Shown here piece after piece: positions 25,587-37,849 of a DNA stretch of 64,000 bases. The translations under genes were made by a program, and so were the position numbers. Origin of the DNA: Neurospora tetrasperma FGSC 2508 (lineage: Eukaryota > Ascomycota > Sordariomycetes > Sordariales > Sordariaceae); NCBI RefSeq assembly GCF_000213175.1, contig NW_009799179.1, forward strand, positions 5,801,658 through 5,865,657. Reading direction: 5' to 3'. The notes under the pieces are model-generated. The model saw only the letters and a program-made list of their open reading frames with translations, was not told the DNA's origin and did no database searches. The number at the start of each line of letters is the position of its first letter. Position 1 is the stretch's first letter.

Positions 25587-26684
25587 CTATTTAATATTAT
25601 AGTAACAGCTGCTGACTAAATAATATTATAGGTATTATAAAGGCCGGCGGGAACGTTTAATATATATTTATTAGTAGTAAAAATATAAGTCGTATTTTAG
25701 GAGTAGGTAATTAGAGGCGGAAGTTAATTAATATTAAAGGATAAGAAAAGGAAGGATAAAAAGCCTATTAATAGCCGAAATAAGGTAGGTTTTACTAGCG
25801 ACTATTTTGCGAAAATCGTCGCGGGAGGCGGGCCTCTAATTAATTTTTAGAAATATAGCGAAATTTAAGGTATAGTAAAAGTAAAGGATCTTACGGACAA
25901 TACTAGATAGGTTAATATATAAATTAAGAACAATAAAAAAGGTAGCTATACTGGTTCTAAGGGGCTATAAAATCCAGATTATTATAAAGAGAATAAAAAA
26001 ATACTATAGACTTTAAATAAATTAGGACCGCGAAACCCGGAGAGGACGTAGGGCCCGGGGACGGATCGAAGGAGGAAACTTCCGGGTTAGAGGTTAAATC
26101 GATTAGGCTGGGGCAGTAGCGACCGGAGGAAGCTATTTTGGGTAGTAATATTATAGGGAAGAAAGAAGAGGGAAATTAAGAAAGGGCGCCGTAGGGAAGA
26201 TTATATAAATAAAGGAGAGGGTCCTTATATTATTATAAATAAAGGTAGAACCGAGGAATAAGAAGTAAAGGGACGGGGTAGAAGTAATTGTAAATAGGGT
26301 AAGGAAGTAAAGAAGTAGGGAAGTAAATAGGAAGATAAAATAGGGAAGCGGGAGGAAAGTAGAAAAAGGAACGGTAGAAGTTAAAACGGAAAAGTAGTGA
26401 AGAGAGGCGGTATTTTAGGTCCTATTCCTATTATCTTTATTATTCTAATATTAGGATAATATAGCGGAGGGAGAGACGAAATTAGTTCGTTATAGTAGTA
26501 AATAAGAATTATTATAGCTATAAGTAAAGTAAGAGTAGTATAGAGATCTACGGCTGAAATAAAGCTAGGGGTTTTTATCCGGCGGCGTTTAACGCCGCAC
26601 AGTTTTCCCCTCTAGAGAATTAGAGAAGGACCCTATGCTAATAAGGCACTATAATTATATAGTACAGGGAATAAGATTATTATT
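25587..26684 (+). mobile_element. 5'-truncated Tad-like LINE copy, right piece (A4)
   Basis: Continues copy A3: reverse complement of A1 from about 5,700 to 4,640, the 3' untranslated part. It ends with the conserved family terminus (gaattagagaaggaccctatgc) then a short tail and an ATT-rich end at 26,675-26,684 that runs into the target duplication. The 3' tail and 16-bp duplication are what a LINE insertion leaves. Confidence 0.8.
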
Positions 26685-26700
26685 ATTATTCGGATTATAA
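26685..26700. repeat. 16-bp target-site duplication, right copy
   Basis: attattcggattataa, a perfect match to 12,597-12,612. It marks the 3' side of the LINE (+) insertion into the older LINE (-). Confidence 0.9.
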
Positions 26701-29700
26701 ACTCTATTGAACGGCCTATTCGGTTATTTATTTAACCCTCTAATAGGAAGTTGAATTTTTTGGTTACTTATATAAATATTTTAATTACGAAAGCTTTAAA
26801 GATTTTTTTTATATTATTAAATAGTAATATAAGCCTTTATACGCTCATTAGCTTTTATTAAGTAATATTCTTTTTAAATTTTTTAAAGATAATTACTTTT
26901 GTATTCTTGAATTATTATAGGAAATATCTAAACTGGAGGCTAATTAATATTAAATATATTATCGCCTATTAGAATAATTGTTTATATAATTTTAGAAATT
27001 TATTTTAAATACTAATTAATATTTAGAGCTTTGGTAAATACTATTTAGGGAAGGACGTTCGAAACGTTCTTTTAGTAATTAATTCGCTAATAATTATTAG
27101 ATTAACGCTGTTTATTAGTTTAATCTAATTTAGTAAATAATTTATTAGAATATTTACCTTTGGGAAAAAGTAGTTGGTAAGGATTTCGGTTTTACTATTA
27201 TAATTATTAATTTCTATTACCCCTTTGTAAATTTAAAGGGCCGGTAATTTAGGCGAGTTTATTAATTAGTAATTTCGGGTCCGGACTTATCTTTCTAAAG
27301 GTTAAAGTCAATTTAGATTCTTTAAAATTTTAATAATACCTTTACACTATATTATTTATTATACTTTTGCTATAATCCTCTTCGTTTTTATAATTGTTTT
27401 AATAAATTCTTTTTAATTTAATAATATTTAATTTTTAAATTATATTTAATACTTCTACTACGCTTCTTTTATAACTATTTTATATTCTAACGTTTATTAA
27501 TCTGTTTTCTTCCTTCGACTTTTATTCTAATATAGGATAAATTCTTTTGTAATACTAATAAATTCTCCGTCGAGCTTGCGAAAAGTTTATTTGAAATCCT
27601 CCGCTATATTAATCCTTTCTAGAACCGAAATCCGTTTTTCTATTGCTTCCTTTACCTTTATTATATTTATAAGACTTTAATTATATTTTCCTTCTTTTTT
27701 TACTTTTCTATTCCTTTTCCATATTTAAATTTAAACTTCCTAAGAGTAATAGTTCAAACCGGTTTATTCGTACTATTATGTTCCCTAATATTCGGCCTCA
27801 ACCCTAAGTAATAATTATATATAATTGATTGTTCTATTTCTCTTACTTTATATTATATTACTAAACCTTATTAATTTACTATAGGGGGTAAATAGATTAA
27901 ATCCTTAGTATTATATTTATATAAGAAAATATATAGCCCTTAAGTTAGTCCTATTCTTTAAATTCTAATTGGAATAATGAAAATTAAAATCTCTAATTAT
28001 AATTTACTTTCCTGTTAGGGGTCCAATCTCGAGGAAATCGAAGAGTAGAAATTTCTATTATTATTTAAACGTTCCTTATATTAAATTAAGGGAGTAAAAA
28101 GAATAAATAGTTGTTAAATCTTTTGAATTTTTAAATATTATTATAGTTTAATCCTTCCTGGCTTAAAAGTTAAAGTCCTTTAAATTCTACTTCTTATATA
28201 TATATATTACTATTTTCCCTGTTTCTAAATAATTAATTTTAAAATACCTTTCACCCTTAAAATAATAAATATTCCTATCTAAATTCCTACCCGGCTTGTA
28301 AATTGCTATAATATTATAAATTTCCTTTTATTTGAATAAAAGTTTCCTTTTCTTATATAATTTCTTTATATTTTAATAAAATGTTTTTAATTAGACTATT
28401 ACTTACCCTAAATTAAGGTTCCTTCTAATCCTGTAATGGAAAATAAAGGTATTACTTCCTTTAGAAGGGCTATAGCCGTATAAATACTATTACTATTATA
28501 TAATTAATTCCCGCCCTATATTCTACGAATATAGGTAATATATATTTATTAGGCCTTATAAGGGCTAAGGGTTTTAATTGGAAGGTTGGGCCAATAGTTT
28601 TCTTTAGCCGCCCTTTCTTTATACCTCCTCTAATTTATTTCTCTAAAATAATAATAATATAGGAATTAAAAGGAGCGTCTAATAGGATGCCCTTATTTAT
28701 AATCTTGAACGCCGGCTCTAATACCTTTCTAATTAAATTCTTATAAAGTACGAACGCCTACGGCCTTTTAGCGTACGTAACGGACGCTTTTATAATAACC
28801 TTCTAAAGAAGGGAATATTCTTTTTAATTATAAGCGAAATATCCCTTCTTCCTATATAATTTATAATGGATAATAATTTATTTTTATTAAATAGATAATT
28901 TATTTTACTAAAGTAATTTCTTTTATATTTAACCTTACTATAACGGGCGAAAATATCTTCCTAATAATAAAATCTCCCTATATATCCGATTCCCTAATAT
29001 TTATAATATTATTAAATATTATTCGAAATTTAAAATAATTTATAAGAGTATATATTAATATTTTAGAAGAAGAGGTTATCCTAGAGGAAATATACTACTA
29101 TCGAAGTAGCGACTTTTATTAGGAATAAGCTTATATTCTCTCCGTCCTTACTCTTTTAAAATTATATTTTAATAATAATTATTTCCTTATTTTTATCCCT
29201 CGCTATAATTATTAGAATTTCTAATATAATAGAATTATCGATACTATTTTAGGGTACGCTCTGAATTAGAAGATTTATAATATTTATAGTAATAAAAACA
29301 TTTTTACTAAAGACTTCTTTAACCTATATTTAATTTTACTAGTATTAATCGTACGTAGATTTATTAAATACAATTATATAATCTCCTATTATTAATATTC
29401 TAATAGCTATTCGAACTATTAAACCTAATTTCTTCTAAATAAAAGTTATAAATATAACTATTTTTATATCTTCGTTCGAATAATTTATAAATTCGGCGGC
29501 AATTATTACTCCCTTAATAATAAATTACTATTCGAAATTAGAGGTGATAAACTTTTTAATAATAATAATAAATAATTATTAAAGGGTAGTACTAATTTTC
29601 TTTACAATAGCTTTTACTATAATATTAATTTAATATTTTAATACCTCTTAAATACCTTTTTTAATCTCCTTTAAAATATCCTTCTTTAAGTTGTTAAAAT

Positions 29701-30165
29701 CCTTTTTAAGTATAAACTAGTCAGTTCTAACCTTATTAACCTCAGGTCGTATAGACCTACTTTTCTAATGCAAACCTATATAAATTTAAAAAGCAATTCT
29801 CGAACCTAACGTTAGTCCTTAGTCGAAACGATATTGTAATCTGTAAATTTATTTACTCTAGTAATAAATTTCTTTGATATTTTATTATCTTCCTCTATTT
29901 TATCCGAACTTTTTATAATAAATACGGCCTCGGGGCCGTTATATACGGAGATTTCTACGAACGGATTGTAAACGTTATTTTCAAACCTACGAATATTATT
30001 ATCGATAATTATTGGTAATGATAATATAACGCTGTCGTTATATTTATTATAGGATATTATAAGGGACGTAAACGACCCTCCTAAGTCGATTGCTATTATT
30101 AGTTCTCGTTTTAGAGTACTCTTCGACTAGAAATCGGCGTTTCCGGTTTCGGCATCGTTTTAATT
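26685..30165 (-). mobile_element. Tad-like LINE copy A5, right piece of the split LINE
   Basis: Matches A1 from about 7,875 to 11,350 in order and orientation: RT N-terminal half, the putative endonuclease region and ORF1. It starts exactly at the duplicated target, so with 11,362-12,612 it makes one LINE. The right end stops at the same place as A1 (ggc-a/g-tcgtttt), which suggests the true 5' end of the family or a shared truncation point. Heavily RIPed. Confidence 0.8.
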
Positions 30166-30239
30166 TAAAACTAATATTTATAAAATATTAAAATATTTAA
30201 ATAGAAGCTAAGCTTCTTAATTTATATAATAGCATATAA
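30166..30239. other. Short AT-rich spacer between LINE copies
   Basis: No homology to other LINE copies; possibly the old target DNA. It contains the palindrome-like agaagctaagcttct (about 30,201-30,215). Confidence 0.4.
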
Positions 30240-30621
30240 TAATCTTTTTATTATATTATAATAATAATAATAGTTATATTCCCTTACTATATATTTATAG
30301 TACCGAATTAGTATAGGTTCCTTTTTTAGGTTCTCTCGAAGGAAAAACCGTATAGCGTTAAACGCCGTTGGATAAAAACCTCTAACTTTATTTTAGTCAT
30401 AGTTTACCTATACTATTCCTACTTTATTTATAATTATAATAATTCTTACTTACTACTATAGCGAATAAATTTCGTCCTTTCTTATATTATATTATTCTAA
30501 TATTACAATAATAGAGATAAGAGTAAAAATACTACCCTCCTTCGTTATTTGTTTATCGCAACTCTACTACACCTTCCTCCGCTTTCTCCCTACCTTTCTA
30601 TCTTATTTCCTTATTTATTGA
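30240..30621 (-). mobile_element. Tad-like LINE 3' end, left piece (A8)
   Basis: The family 3' terminus (caggttccttttttaggttctctcgaaggaaaaaccg and onward) aligned to A1 4,640-4,950 and A6 57,000-57,300. The tail at 30,240-30,260 is a run of ataata. It breaks at about 30,621 and its continuation is found at about 47,510-47,890, so about 16.9 kb was inserted into it. Confidence 0.75.
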
Positions 30622-30739
30622 AACGTGTCACAGGGTGGTAGCTGTGGCATTGCCTATATAGTGTGCACATTCGGATTCTATTGGCAAGTGGAATTACGTT
30701 CTACCTTTTGGTAGTTTCTCGGTGTCGGCATGTGCACCT

Positions 30740-30900
30740 AGCCCGTGATAAAACGCCTATTCCTTTATGGATTCGTTGTCGGGCCCAAAAATCATAGTAG
30801 AAATCTACACTAGAGGTCGTAGTGCTATGGGCCTACTGCGAAGCGAGGAAGGAGCGGCGGTTCTGTCTATAGCGGTCCAAATACTATTAATTGCGGAGCC
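30740..30900 (+). pseudogene. Fragment related to the Cys/Arg/Gly-rich ORF
   Basis: The nucleotide sequence from aaaacgcctat to the gcggttctgtctatagcgg stretch aligns with the reverse complement of about 25,380-25,520, keeping the tactagaggtcgt-ggtgctat block and the cgaggaag-agcgg-ggttct block. The protein similarity includes R-G-R and R-G-G boxes, but the reading frame does not stay open. Homology ends soon after 30,900. Confidence 0.5.
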
Positions 30901-31370
30901 CTCTGTTCTAAAGGGGAAATTTGGATATTGAGCTAAATTCGAGGCCCGTGCTTTCAATTATAAAAAGCTACTTTTTCCTTTGCAATTGAAATTGCTCCTT
31001 AACCATCGCGTATATTATAGTATATAGGGTATTAAAATAATGAGAGAAATAAGGCGATCATTTTGGTACCTATCGTATTGTAGTGTACGTTTTGATTGTT
31101 GAGAAAAAAGTAAAAGAACATAAAAAGAAGGATTTTGGTTGCAATAGCGCTTTTAACCCTGAGATTTTGGAAGGAGGTTAGAGTTAGAGTTGGAAATTGA
31201 AGATTCGAAAAAAGAAAAAATGGGAAAAAAAATTCAAAATTTTGCATTTGAGTTTTTTTTCTTTTTTTTTCTTTTTTTTCTCCTTCTTTTTTTCTTTTTC
31301 TTTTAGCCTTTTAATAATATAAGTAAAGAAAAAGGCGTCGCTTTCCAATAATCTAAGTTAGTTACTTAAT

Positions 31371-31445
31371 AAGCTTAGTGGCTTAATGGTTATTATATTA
31401 CTCTAATGTTGTAGAGGTAGTTTGTTCAATCCAGTGTAGAGTTAA
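31371..31445 (+). tRNA. tRNA-like sequence (pseudogene or SINE head)
   Basis: Has an A-box-like ttagtggcttaatgg and a B-box-like tgttcaatcc about 50 bp apart, and a clean 5-bp anticodon-type stem ctcta/tagag around the loop atgttg. The loop is one base short, the T stem and acceptor stem pair poorly, so I do not think it is a working tRNA and do not assign an amino acid. Confidence 0.35.
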
Positions 31446-31650
31446 GTTTTTATTTTATAAAAGAAAAAAAAGTTGTTCAAAAATCAAAATTCAAAGCCAA
31501 TATTGAATAAAAAAATAAAAGAAATTAAGCTAAAAGCTCTTAATATATTATTTTAATAAAAAAGAAGTTCTGAAAATATATAATTTTTTTTTAGTAAAGG
31601 GAAGTAAATCCTTGAGTACTAATTAAAATAATTTTTATAATAGAAAAATT

Positions 31651-31753
31651 GGAGTTAGGGTTAGTTAGGGTTAGTTAGGGTTAGGGTTAGTTAGGATTAG
31701 GGTTAGTTAGGATTGGGGTTAGTTAGGATTGGGGTTAGTTAGGGTTAAGGTTA
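31651..31753 (+). repeat. Interstitial telomere-type repeats (TTAGGG variants)
   Basis: About 100 bp built of gttaggg and gttag units, for example ttagggttagttagggttag, with a few ggatt variants. TTAGGG is the telomere repeat of filamentous ascomycetes; reading it 5'-3' on the + strand is the orientation of a right-hand chromosome end. A further short run (agttagggttagggttag) is at 31,819-31,836. It lies inside a chromosome-internal repeat nest. Confidence 0.85.
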
Positions 31754-31895
31754 ACTCCGGGGGTGTAAGGGGCCGGCGGGAGGCCCCCGCTTGTAAATAA
31801 ATTATTTATATAAATAGTAGTTAGGGTTAGGGTTAGTAGCGGGGATGCAGGGGGCCGGCGAGGCCCCTACAAATAAATATATTACTTAATATGAA
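31745..31895. repeat. Two GC-rich hairpin units after the TTAGGG array
   Basis: Two similar units (about 31,745-31,815 and 31,831-31,895), each made of a short TTAG-type run, then ggggccggcgggaggcccc or ggggccggcgaggcccc (a perfect hairpin), then taaataaat. Separated by about 86 bp. They look like a tandem duplication of a subtelomeric motif. Confidence 0.65.
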
Positions 31896-31942
31896 TTTAA
31901 TATTATATATTACTAATATATATAAAAATATAATATAAATAT

Positions 31943-32620
31943 TAAAATGGTGAAAAAACTACAATAATAACAATAATAATAACACTACTATAACTAATAC
32001 AACGCGTAAGAACCGTAGCTCTTAGCTATTTGATTAGGTAGAGTAGAGGGTAATTTTTAAACCTTTCGGATAGTCGAAATGGGAGGTACTAAATTAGATA
32101 AGGCTTATTAAAGTCCTGTATTTACTAAATGGTTTAATATTCAATCTTTACTAATGAACGAAGGTAGTTATCGGACCTTTCGGTATTCCTTTCTTTCTTA
32201 TAAATGGAGAAACGAGTAAGAATTCCCCTAAGAGGGATAAAAAATTATTTAACATTCTAAGGAAATAAAGACGGATAATTAGAGATTATTAAAGATCGTT
32301 TTTATAAATTAAGAATATATAATTAGATTAATAATTTAATATAATAAATATCGTAATAATTCTTTATTTTATTTTCTATTATTGGATATTTTATTTATTA
32401 TTCCTTCTATTCCCTTTCTTTTACTATCCTTACTTTTTTATCTTTTTCGATCTATTATCTTATTAAACTAATCCTTTATATTCTATCTTTCATCAATATT
32501 AATTGTTTAAATCTACTCAATTTAGTAAGTACATTTCTAATCTATATACTTTACTAAAAATTTGAAAAACATCACCGTAGAAAACTAATATATATATCCC
32601 TAAATACTATCCCTAAATCA
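31943..32620 (-). repeat. 3' LTR of the gypsy element (left)
   Basis: 678 bp. Aligns along its whole length with 46,692-47,388 and with the solo LTR at 58,747-59,421. The differences are nearly all C/T or G/A, as RIP leaves. Preceded by atat (31,939-31,942). Confidence 0.9.
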
Positions 32621-32632
32621 AATCTTCCCTTT

Positions 32633-35600
32633 GAATCTATAATAAACCCCCTAAGCAAACTTATTATTATATATATATATATATAATTAGTATCTTCCTC
32701 TATTATTCCTATTCCCCCTATACCCCCTCTTACCTTTATAAATTAAATCTTTTTCCTCAACTCCGTTAGTAAGAAGACGGTTATTCGTTAGTCTAATATA
32801 ATTGTTCTAAGATATTTTAATAATTTAATTAAGTCCCCTTAATTTTAAACGAATAGTTAGATTAAATCTTTCTTTAAACTCTATTATATTTAATAAAGGG
32901 TTACTAGGACTATATTTAGGAAAGTTATTTAAATTACGCTCTATATAGCGAATAAAATAAGCCAAAAAGTTTATTATAAACTTATAAAAAGTAGGTTTAA
33001 TTTGTGTTTCCACTACTAGCTAATTAACTACTAGGCTCTAGTTCGTAATAAGAGTCTCTCTAACTGAATAAAAATTATTAAATTTAATTACTAGGTACGA
33101 TCCTTACTATAATATAAATATAGGGGTAGATGGGGTACGTTTATACTAAGAAGAATTAGAAAGAGTAAACGAATTTAATATTCTTCTAAAATTTAAAGGG
33201 ATTAATAATTAATTAATTCTCTTTAGTTAAGTAAGTGTTTATACTAAGTTTATAAGTAATCCCAGGCTACCCAATAGATTAATACTCTTTAGGATTAATA
33301 GAGCTCTATTTTTAAATAACGATATAAGGGTTCCTATATTCTTAGGTAGTAAAGGAGTCCGTAGTTATATATAATTTATCAGGGTATTAAAAGAAAAATT
33401 CTTAATTACTTTAGGAAGGTTATATATAATTAGTATTAAGTTATAGCGTAACTAATTATTAATAATTAGTTAAATAGAAGTACTTTGTCTCCTATTAAAC
33501 TAAGGATTTAAAAGTAATAATACTATTAGGTAAAATAAGGTTAAAGGATAAGGCGGCTAATTTACTACTTTAGAATTCTAAAAATAAATTATAATTTAGT
33601 AAAGCAAAATTAAAATTAGAGTCGAATTCTAAAATAAATCCGCGGATAAGGGTAGGTAAATATCTTTAGAGGAGGAGACTAATCTTCTAGCCTTTCTATA
33701 TTATACTATAGAGGGTATAGAGGTAAGAAAGTAAAAACTAAATAATAGGGAGCTCCTTTTAATAGACGGTACTACTATTAAGTATTAAAATCGAAGAAGG
33801 TTAATAATAGCGTTAGGACCCAGATTTAGCTAATAATAATACTAAATTTCTATACCTATTCGCTTATTTATTCTTCCTCCTTTAGATTAAATAATATAAT
33901 TTATTAACTATATAAAAAACTAGGGTTTATCTTAAATACTTTCTATATAGGTACTTCAAATAGACAATATAGTATTTAATCTTCTATCGTCTAGATAGAC
34001 TTTCTTAAACTTAAGTAAATAGAATAGGCTATTGGAGTGCTATTACTTTATCCGTAAGGTATTACAAATTACTCTTTAGTATTACTATACTATAATATTC
34101 TTTTTCTATTTCTAATTAAATACTATATAATTTTTCTATATAGTATTCTAATCCTAAGTCTTTAGTAATACTATTTAGAAATTTAAATTATATTCTACTA
34201 ACCTTATTCGTACTATTTCTACTACTATTAATCTATAGATCTAATTGGTTTTTTAGCTAGTAAATAAAACTTAATAAATAATTACTCCTAGTAAAAAATT
34301 AAATATTCCCCAAATACCGAACGTTTTAAATAATAAAATTAAGGCTATCGTTATATTTCTTAGTATAGAGCCGTAGAGGATAAAATTATAGTAGTCCTAT
34401 TAATTTATTAATTAATTAAAGATAATTATTAAAAAATACTATTCTTTATAATAAATAGGAATTATTTAGAACCTCTTTTCTTATATAGATAATATAATAT
34501 TATTTAAATTAATTATATATTTAAGGGTATTATCTAAATCGTTTAATTAAATATATTTATTTAATATAAAGATTATTTTTAACCTCTTTCGGGTTACCTA
34601 CAATAATAGAATATTTAAATTATTAATATAAATATAAATATATTTATTAATAGTATACTAAAGACTAACTAAGTATACTATAAATTATTTCTATTTTATA
34701 AAACCCTTCTTATTAATTAGAAAGGCGCCTACCTAATTAAATTCCAATTTAGAGTAGAAGGGCCTACTAAATAACTTATTAGTATTCAATTCGTTATAGG
34801 GTAACGTAAAGTTAAACCGCTAATTTAACTATATTTTACTTAACTTAGGATAATTAAGAGGTATATATTCCTTTTTTAACTTTAGATCCCGAGGGGGGCC
34901 AAAATATATTTAATAAAATAAATCCTAATTATTGAACTTCAATACCTAATTATATAACTAATTCGTTCTTAGAATTTATAATTATTCCTTAATAGCTTTA
35001 AATAGACTAAGAAAAGACCCCCAATAATCCTAAATATATTTTTTAATAAAGTTTTTAAATATATTCATTATTAAATTAAGCGTAATATTTATATTCGGCC
35101 AAAGTATTCTATTAATAAAATTCTAATTAAATATTATTTTAAAGATTTCCTTAGTTTACTAGTACTAATAGTTTAATAAAGGTCTAATTACTCGTACATT
35201 AAAATTATTAGTAATTAATAATCTACTATAGCCGGCTAATAGTTAAATAGGACGAATAAAAATAGGCTACTAGGGTTTTTTACTATTAATTCTATCGGAT
35301 TTAACTATATTACCTATACCTAAAGTAGCCTAAACCTTATTATTAGAAGAAGTATAATTATTAGAAGATATAATAATAATATAATTTTTAAGTAGGCGAC
35401 TAATTTATATTTATTAAAGAAAAAGTAAAATTAACGTCTAATATTTTAAAGTATATTAAGTTAAATTTAGAGGAAGAGTAAAAAGTATAAATTGTATTAA
35501 ATTAAAATTATTATAATAAAGAAGAAAGTATTTAGAAGTTTTAGGCTTTTTAATATTGTTATTTTAGGAAAAGAAAGGAAAAGTAGGAAAAAGGCGGAGG

Positions 35601-37849
35601 GGAAGGGTATTATATAAATCTCTTATAAATTATCTAATTAAATTATTTAAATATTAAAAATAATTTTTCAAAGCTACTACTCGCTTAACTTGCAATATAA
35701 TACCTAACCTCTTAATATTTACCTCCTATATAACTAATTTATCCTTTCTTTCAAAACTATTACTCAAATAGCAACCTTTAAAAGTTAAAATAATAATAAT
35801 CTTTTATTTCTTCTTTCTTAATAGTAGTAATAACCTTAATAATTATTTAGTATAGTAAACTTTCTCTAATTAAGTACTTTTACTTAAAATAGAAAACGAT
35901 AGATTAAATGTTGGTAATAATTTATAATTTAAATATAAAAACCTACTTCCCTTAATTGTTTTTTTTCTTTTTCTTCTTTTTAATTCTATTTCTTTTACTA
36001 ACTCCTTATTCTTCTATTGAATTCCTTTTTCTACTCCAAATACCTCTATTAAAATATCTAATTACAAGTCCAATTAATTTTATATATATAGATTTCCCGT
36101 ACGATTTTTCCTCCTCCAACTATTAATTAATTAGTCGATATTCGTTAAAATACCCAATAAAAATAATATTTATCAACCGTAGGGCAATAATAATCGTATT
36201 TTAAAATATCCTTACTCCGTCTCTTATTGAATTTAATATAACGACCGACCTAAAACCTACAAATTCCTCTATTTATAAGTCTAATAATAAATTAGTCCTA
36301 AACCCTTACTTATAAATATTATTTAAGGAATTTATATACTAATAAAGGGTATAAAATTAATTATTATTTATTTAACGGTTTATATTATAAATTATCCTCT
36401 TAAAATATTATACTTCGTTTTCTTATAGTAATTCCCTAGTTATTAAAAGGCTTTCTTACAAATATTTAATAGTTTTAGGGTTAAAATATAATTTCTTAAT
36501 TAAATTAAATAAATTATAACTATTCCTAATATAATTATAAATTTAATTTAAATCGACGCTTAGGGTAATTAGTCTTTTAATCGCTATACTTACTATATAA
36601 TTCAATAAAATAAGGAATTAAAAATGCTTATTATTCAAATTTTAAGTAAAAAGTATATATTTTCGTTTATTAATTAATTCCTTACTAATCTTTTTCCTAA
36701 ATACTAATAATTCCCTATAGTATAATTACTATATATTAATATTCTAAAAAATATATATATTAATATTCTAAAAAATATATATATTAATATACCGTAGCGC
36801 TACTAACTAATTTGAACAGGCTTAAGTTATTAATCCTTTTACTGAATATCGTTCCCTCCCGTTACTTAACTTTAAAAATAATATTTATAGTAATTATATA
36901 AAGTACTACAAAATAGTAAAAAACTATTCTATAAATTCTATTTCCTTAATACGTATATTGAAGGTATATATACTTATTACTAATAAGCTTCGTACTAGCT
37001 AGAATAATAGTAAAAAGGTTTAAACTATAACTAATATTCTTCTATTATAATTCTATATTAGGGTATATTTTAGAAGGGAGATTGAGCCTTGGGTTAAATA
37101 TCTTTAGCGGGAAAGGGAATTAGGTATTAAAGGACCGGGGTTAGATTTATTTAGTATATAATAATTTATAAAGTAATTAATATATTTATACTATTTCTAA
37201 GGTAGGAAATATATAAAAAATTTCTTAGGGTTACTATTGTTAGAAGGATTACCGTTTTAGGAGGTTAGTTTTATTCTAGGGGGTTGTAAAGTATTTTTCT
37301 TTTTAAATAGTAGTATTTTAATAATAAACGTTTTAATTTTCGAATTCCATATTTTTTTAAGGATTATTAATTAAAATTAGAAGAATTACTAATTAAAAGT
37401 AAAGTAAATTTAGTAGAGTATAGGGAGATAGGAAGTAAAGTTTATAAAAATTTTATTATTATTATAATAAGTTTTAATTATTCTATTTTTCTCTTCCCTT
37501 TGAAAGAAATAATAATATTTATTCAATTCCTTTTATATAAAATAATAAATTTATTCTATACTAATTAATCTATAATATTACTTAATTATATAAAATATTA
37601 GAGCTCCTTATTGCTTAGCCTGTATATTAATTTCTAATCTTTAGGCTTCCTTTTATATAAAATAATTTCAAATTTCCTATTCTTCTATTTTATTTTCCAA
37701 CGTATTTCCCTTTTATTATTTTGATTAAACGTATAATCTATAATCTTTCCTACTATATCTTTATTAATTATAGTTTCTTTTAAAGTTTTTTTTAAATAAA
37801 ATAAAAGTAGTATTTCCTAATTAATTATATTAAAATTTAGTTCGAACTA
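32633..37849. other. Extra 5.2-kb region between integrase and 3' LTR
   Basis: Longer than a usual 3' untranslated region. I see no known domain. Two stretches look more protein-like on the + strand (antisense to pol): about 33,510-34,260 and about 37,080-37,290, judged only by amino-acid composition with RIP-type changes allowed for. A tandem 26-bp AT repeat is at 36,731-36,790. It may be an antisense ORF region, a second nested element, or a captured fragment. Confidence 0.4.
36731..36790. repeat. 26-bp AT-rich tandem repeat
   Basis: About 2.3 copies of atatattaatattctaaaa-type units inside the extra region of the 15.4-kb element. Confidence 0.65.

Larger units (their letters stand above)
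30622..31942 (+). other. Weakly RIPed segment with subtelomere-like features
   Basis: Base composition changes sharply here: CA and TG are both common. It contains a relative of the Cys/Arg/Gly-rich ORF (30,740-30,900), a T-rich run (31,250-31,300), a tRNA-like sequence (31,371-31,445), TTAGGG-type repeats (31,651-31,753) and two GC-rich hairpin units. With 47,393-47,505 it forms the host segment (about 1.4 kb) into which the 15.4-kb LTR element later jumped. The short phrase ctt/ct-attt-a-tt is similar on either side of the segment (near 30,612 and 47,505) and could be an imperfect target duplication. Confidence 0.5.

Noticed and set aside
31032-31247. 71-codon Phe/Leu-rich frame (-)
   Set aside because: Runs through an A/T-rich low-complexity tract next to the telomere-type repeats; no domain.
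32825-33013. 62-codon frame (-)
   Set aside because: Chance frame in the 3' part of the LTR element, no domain.
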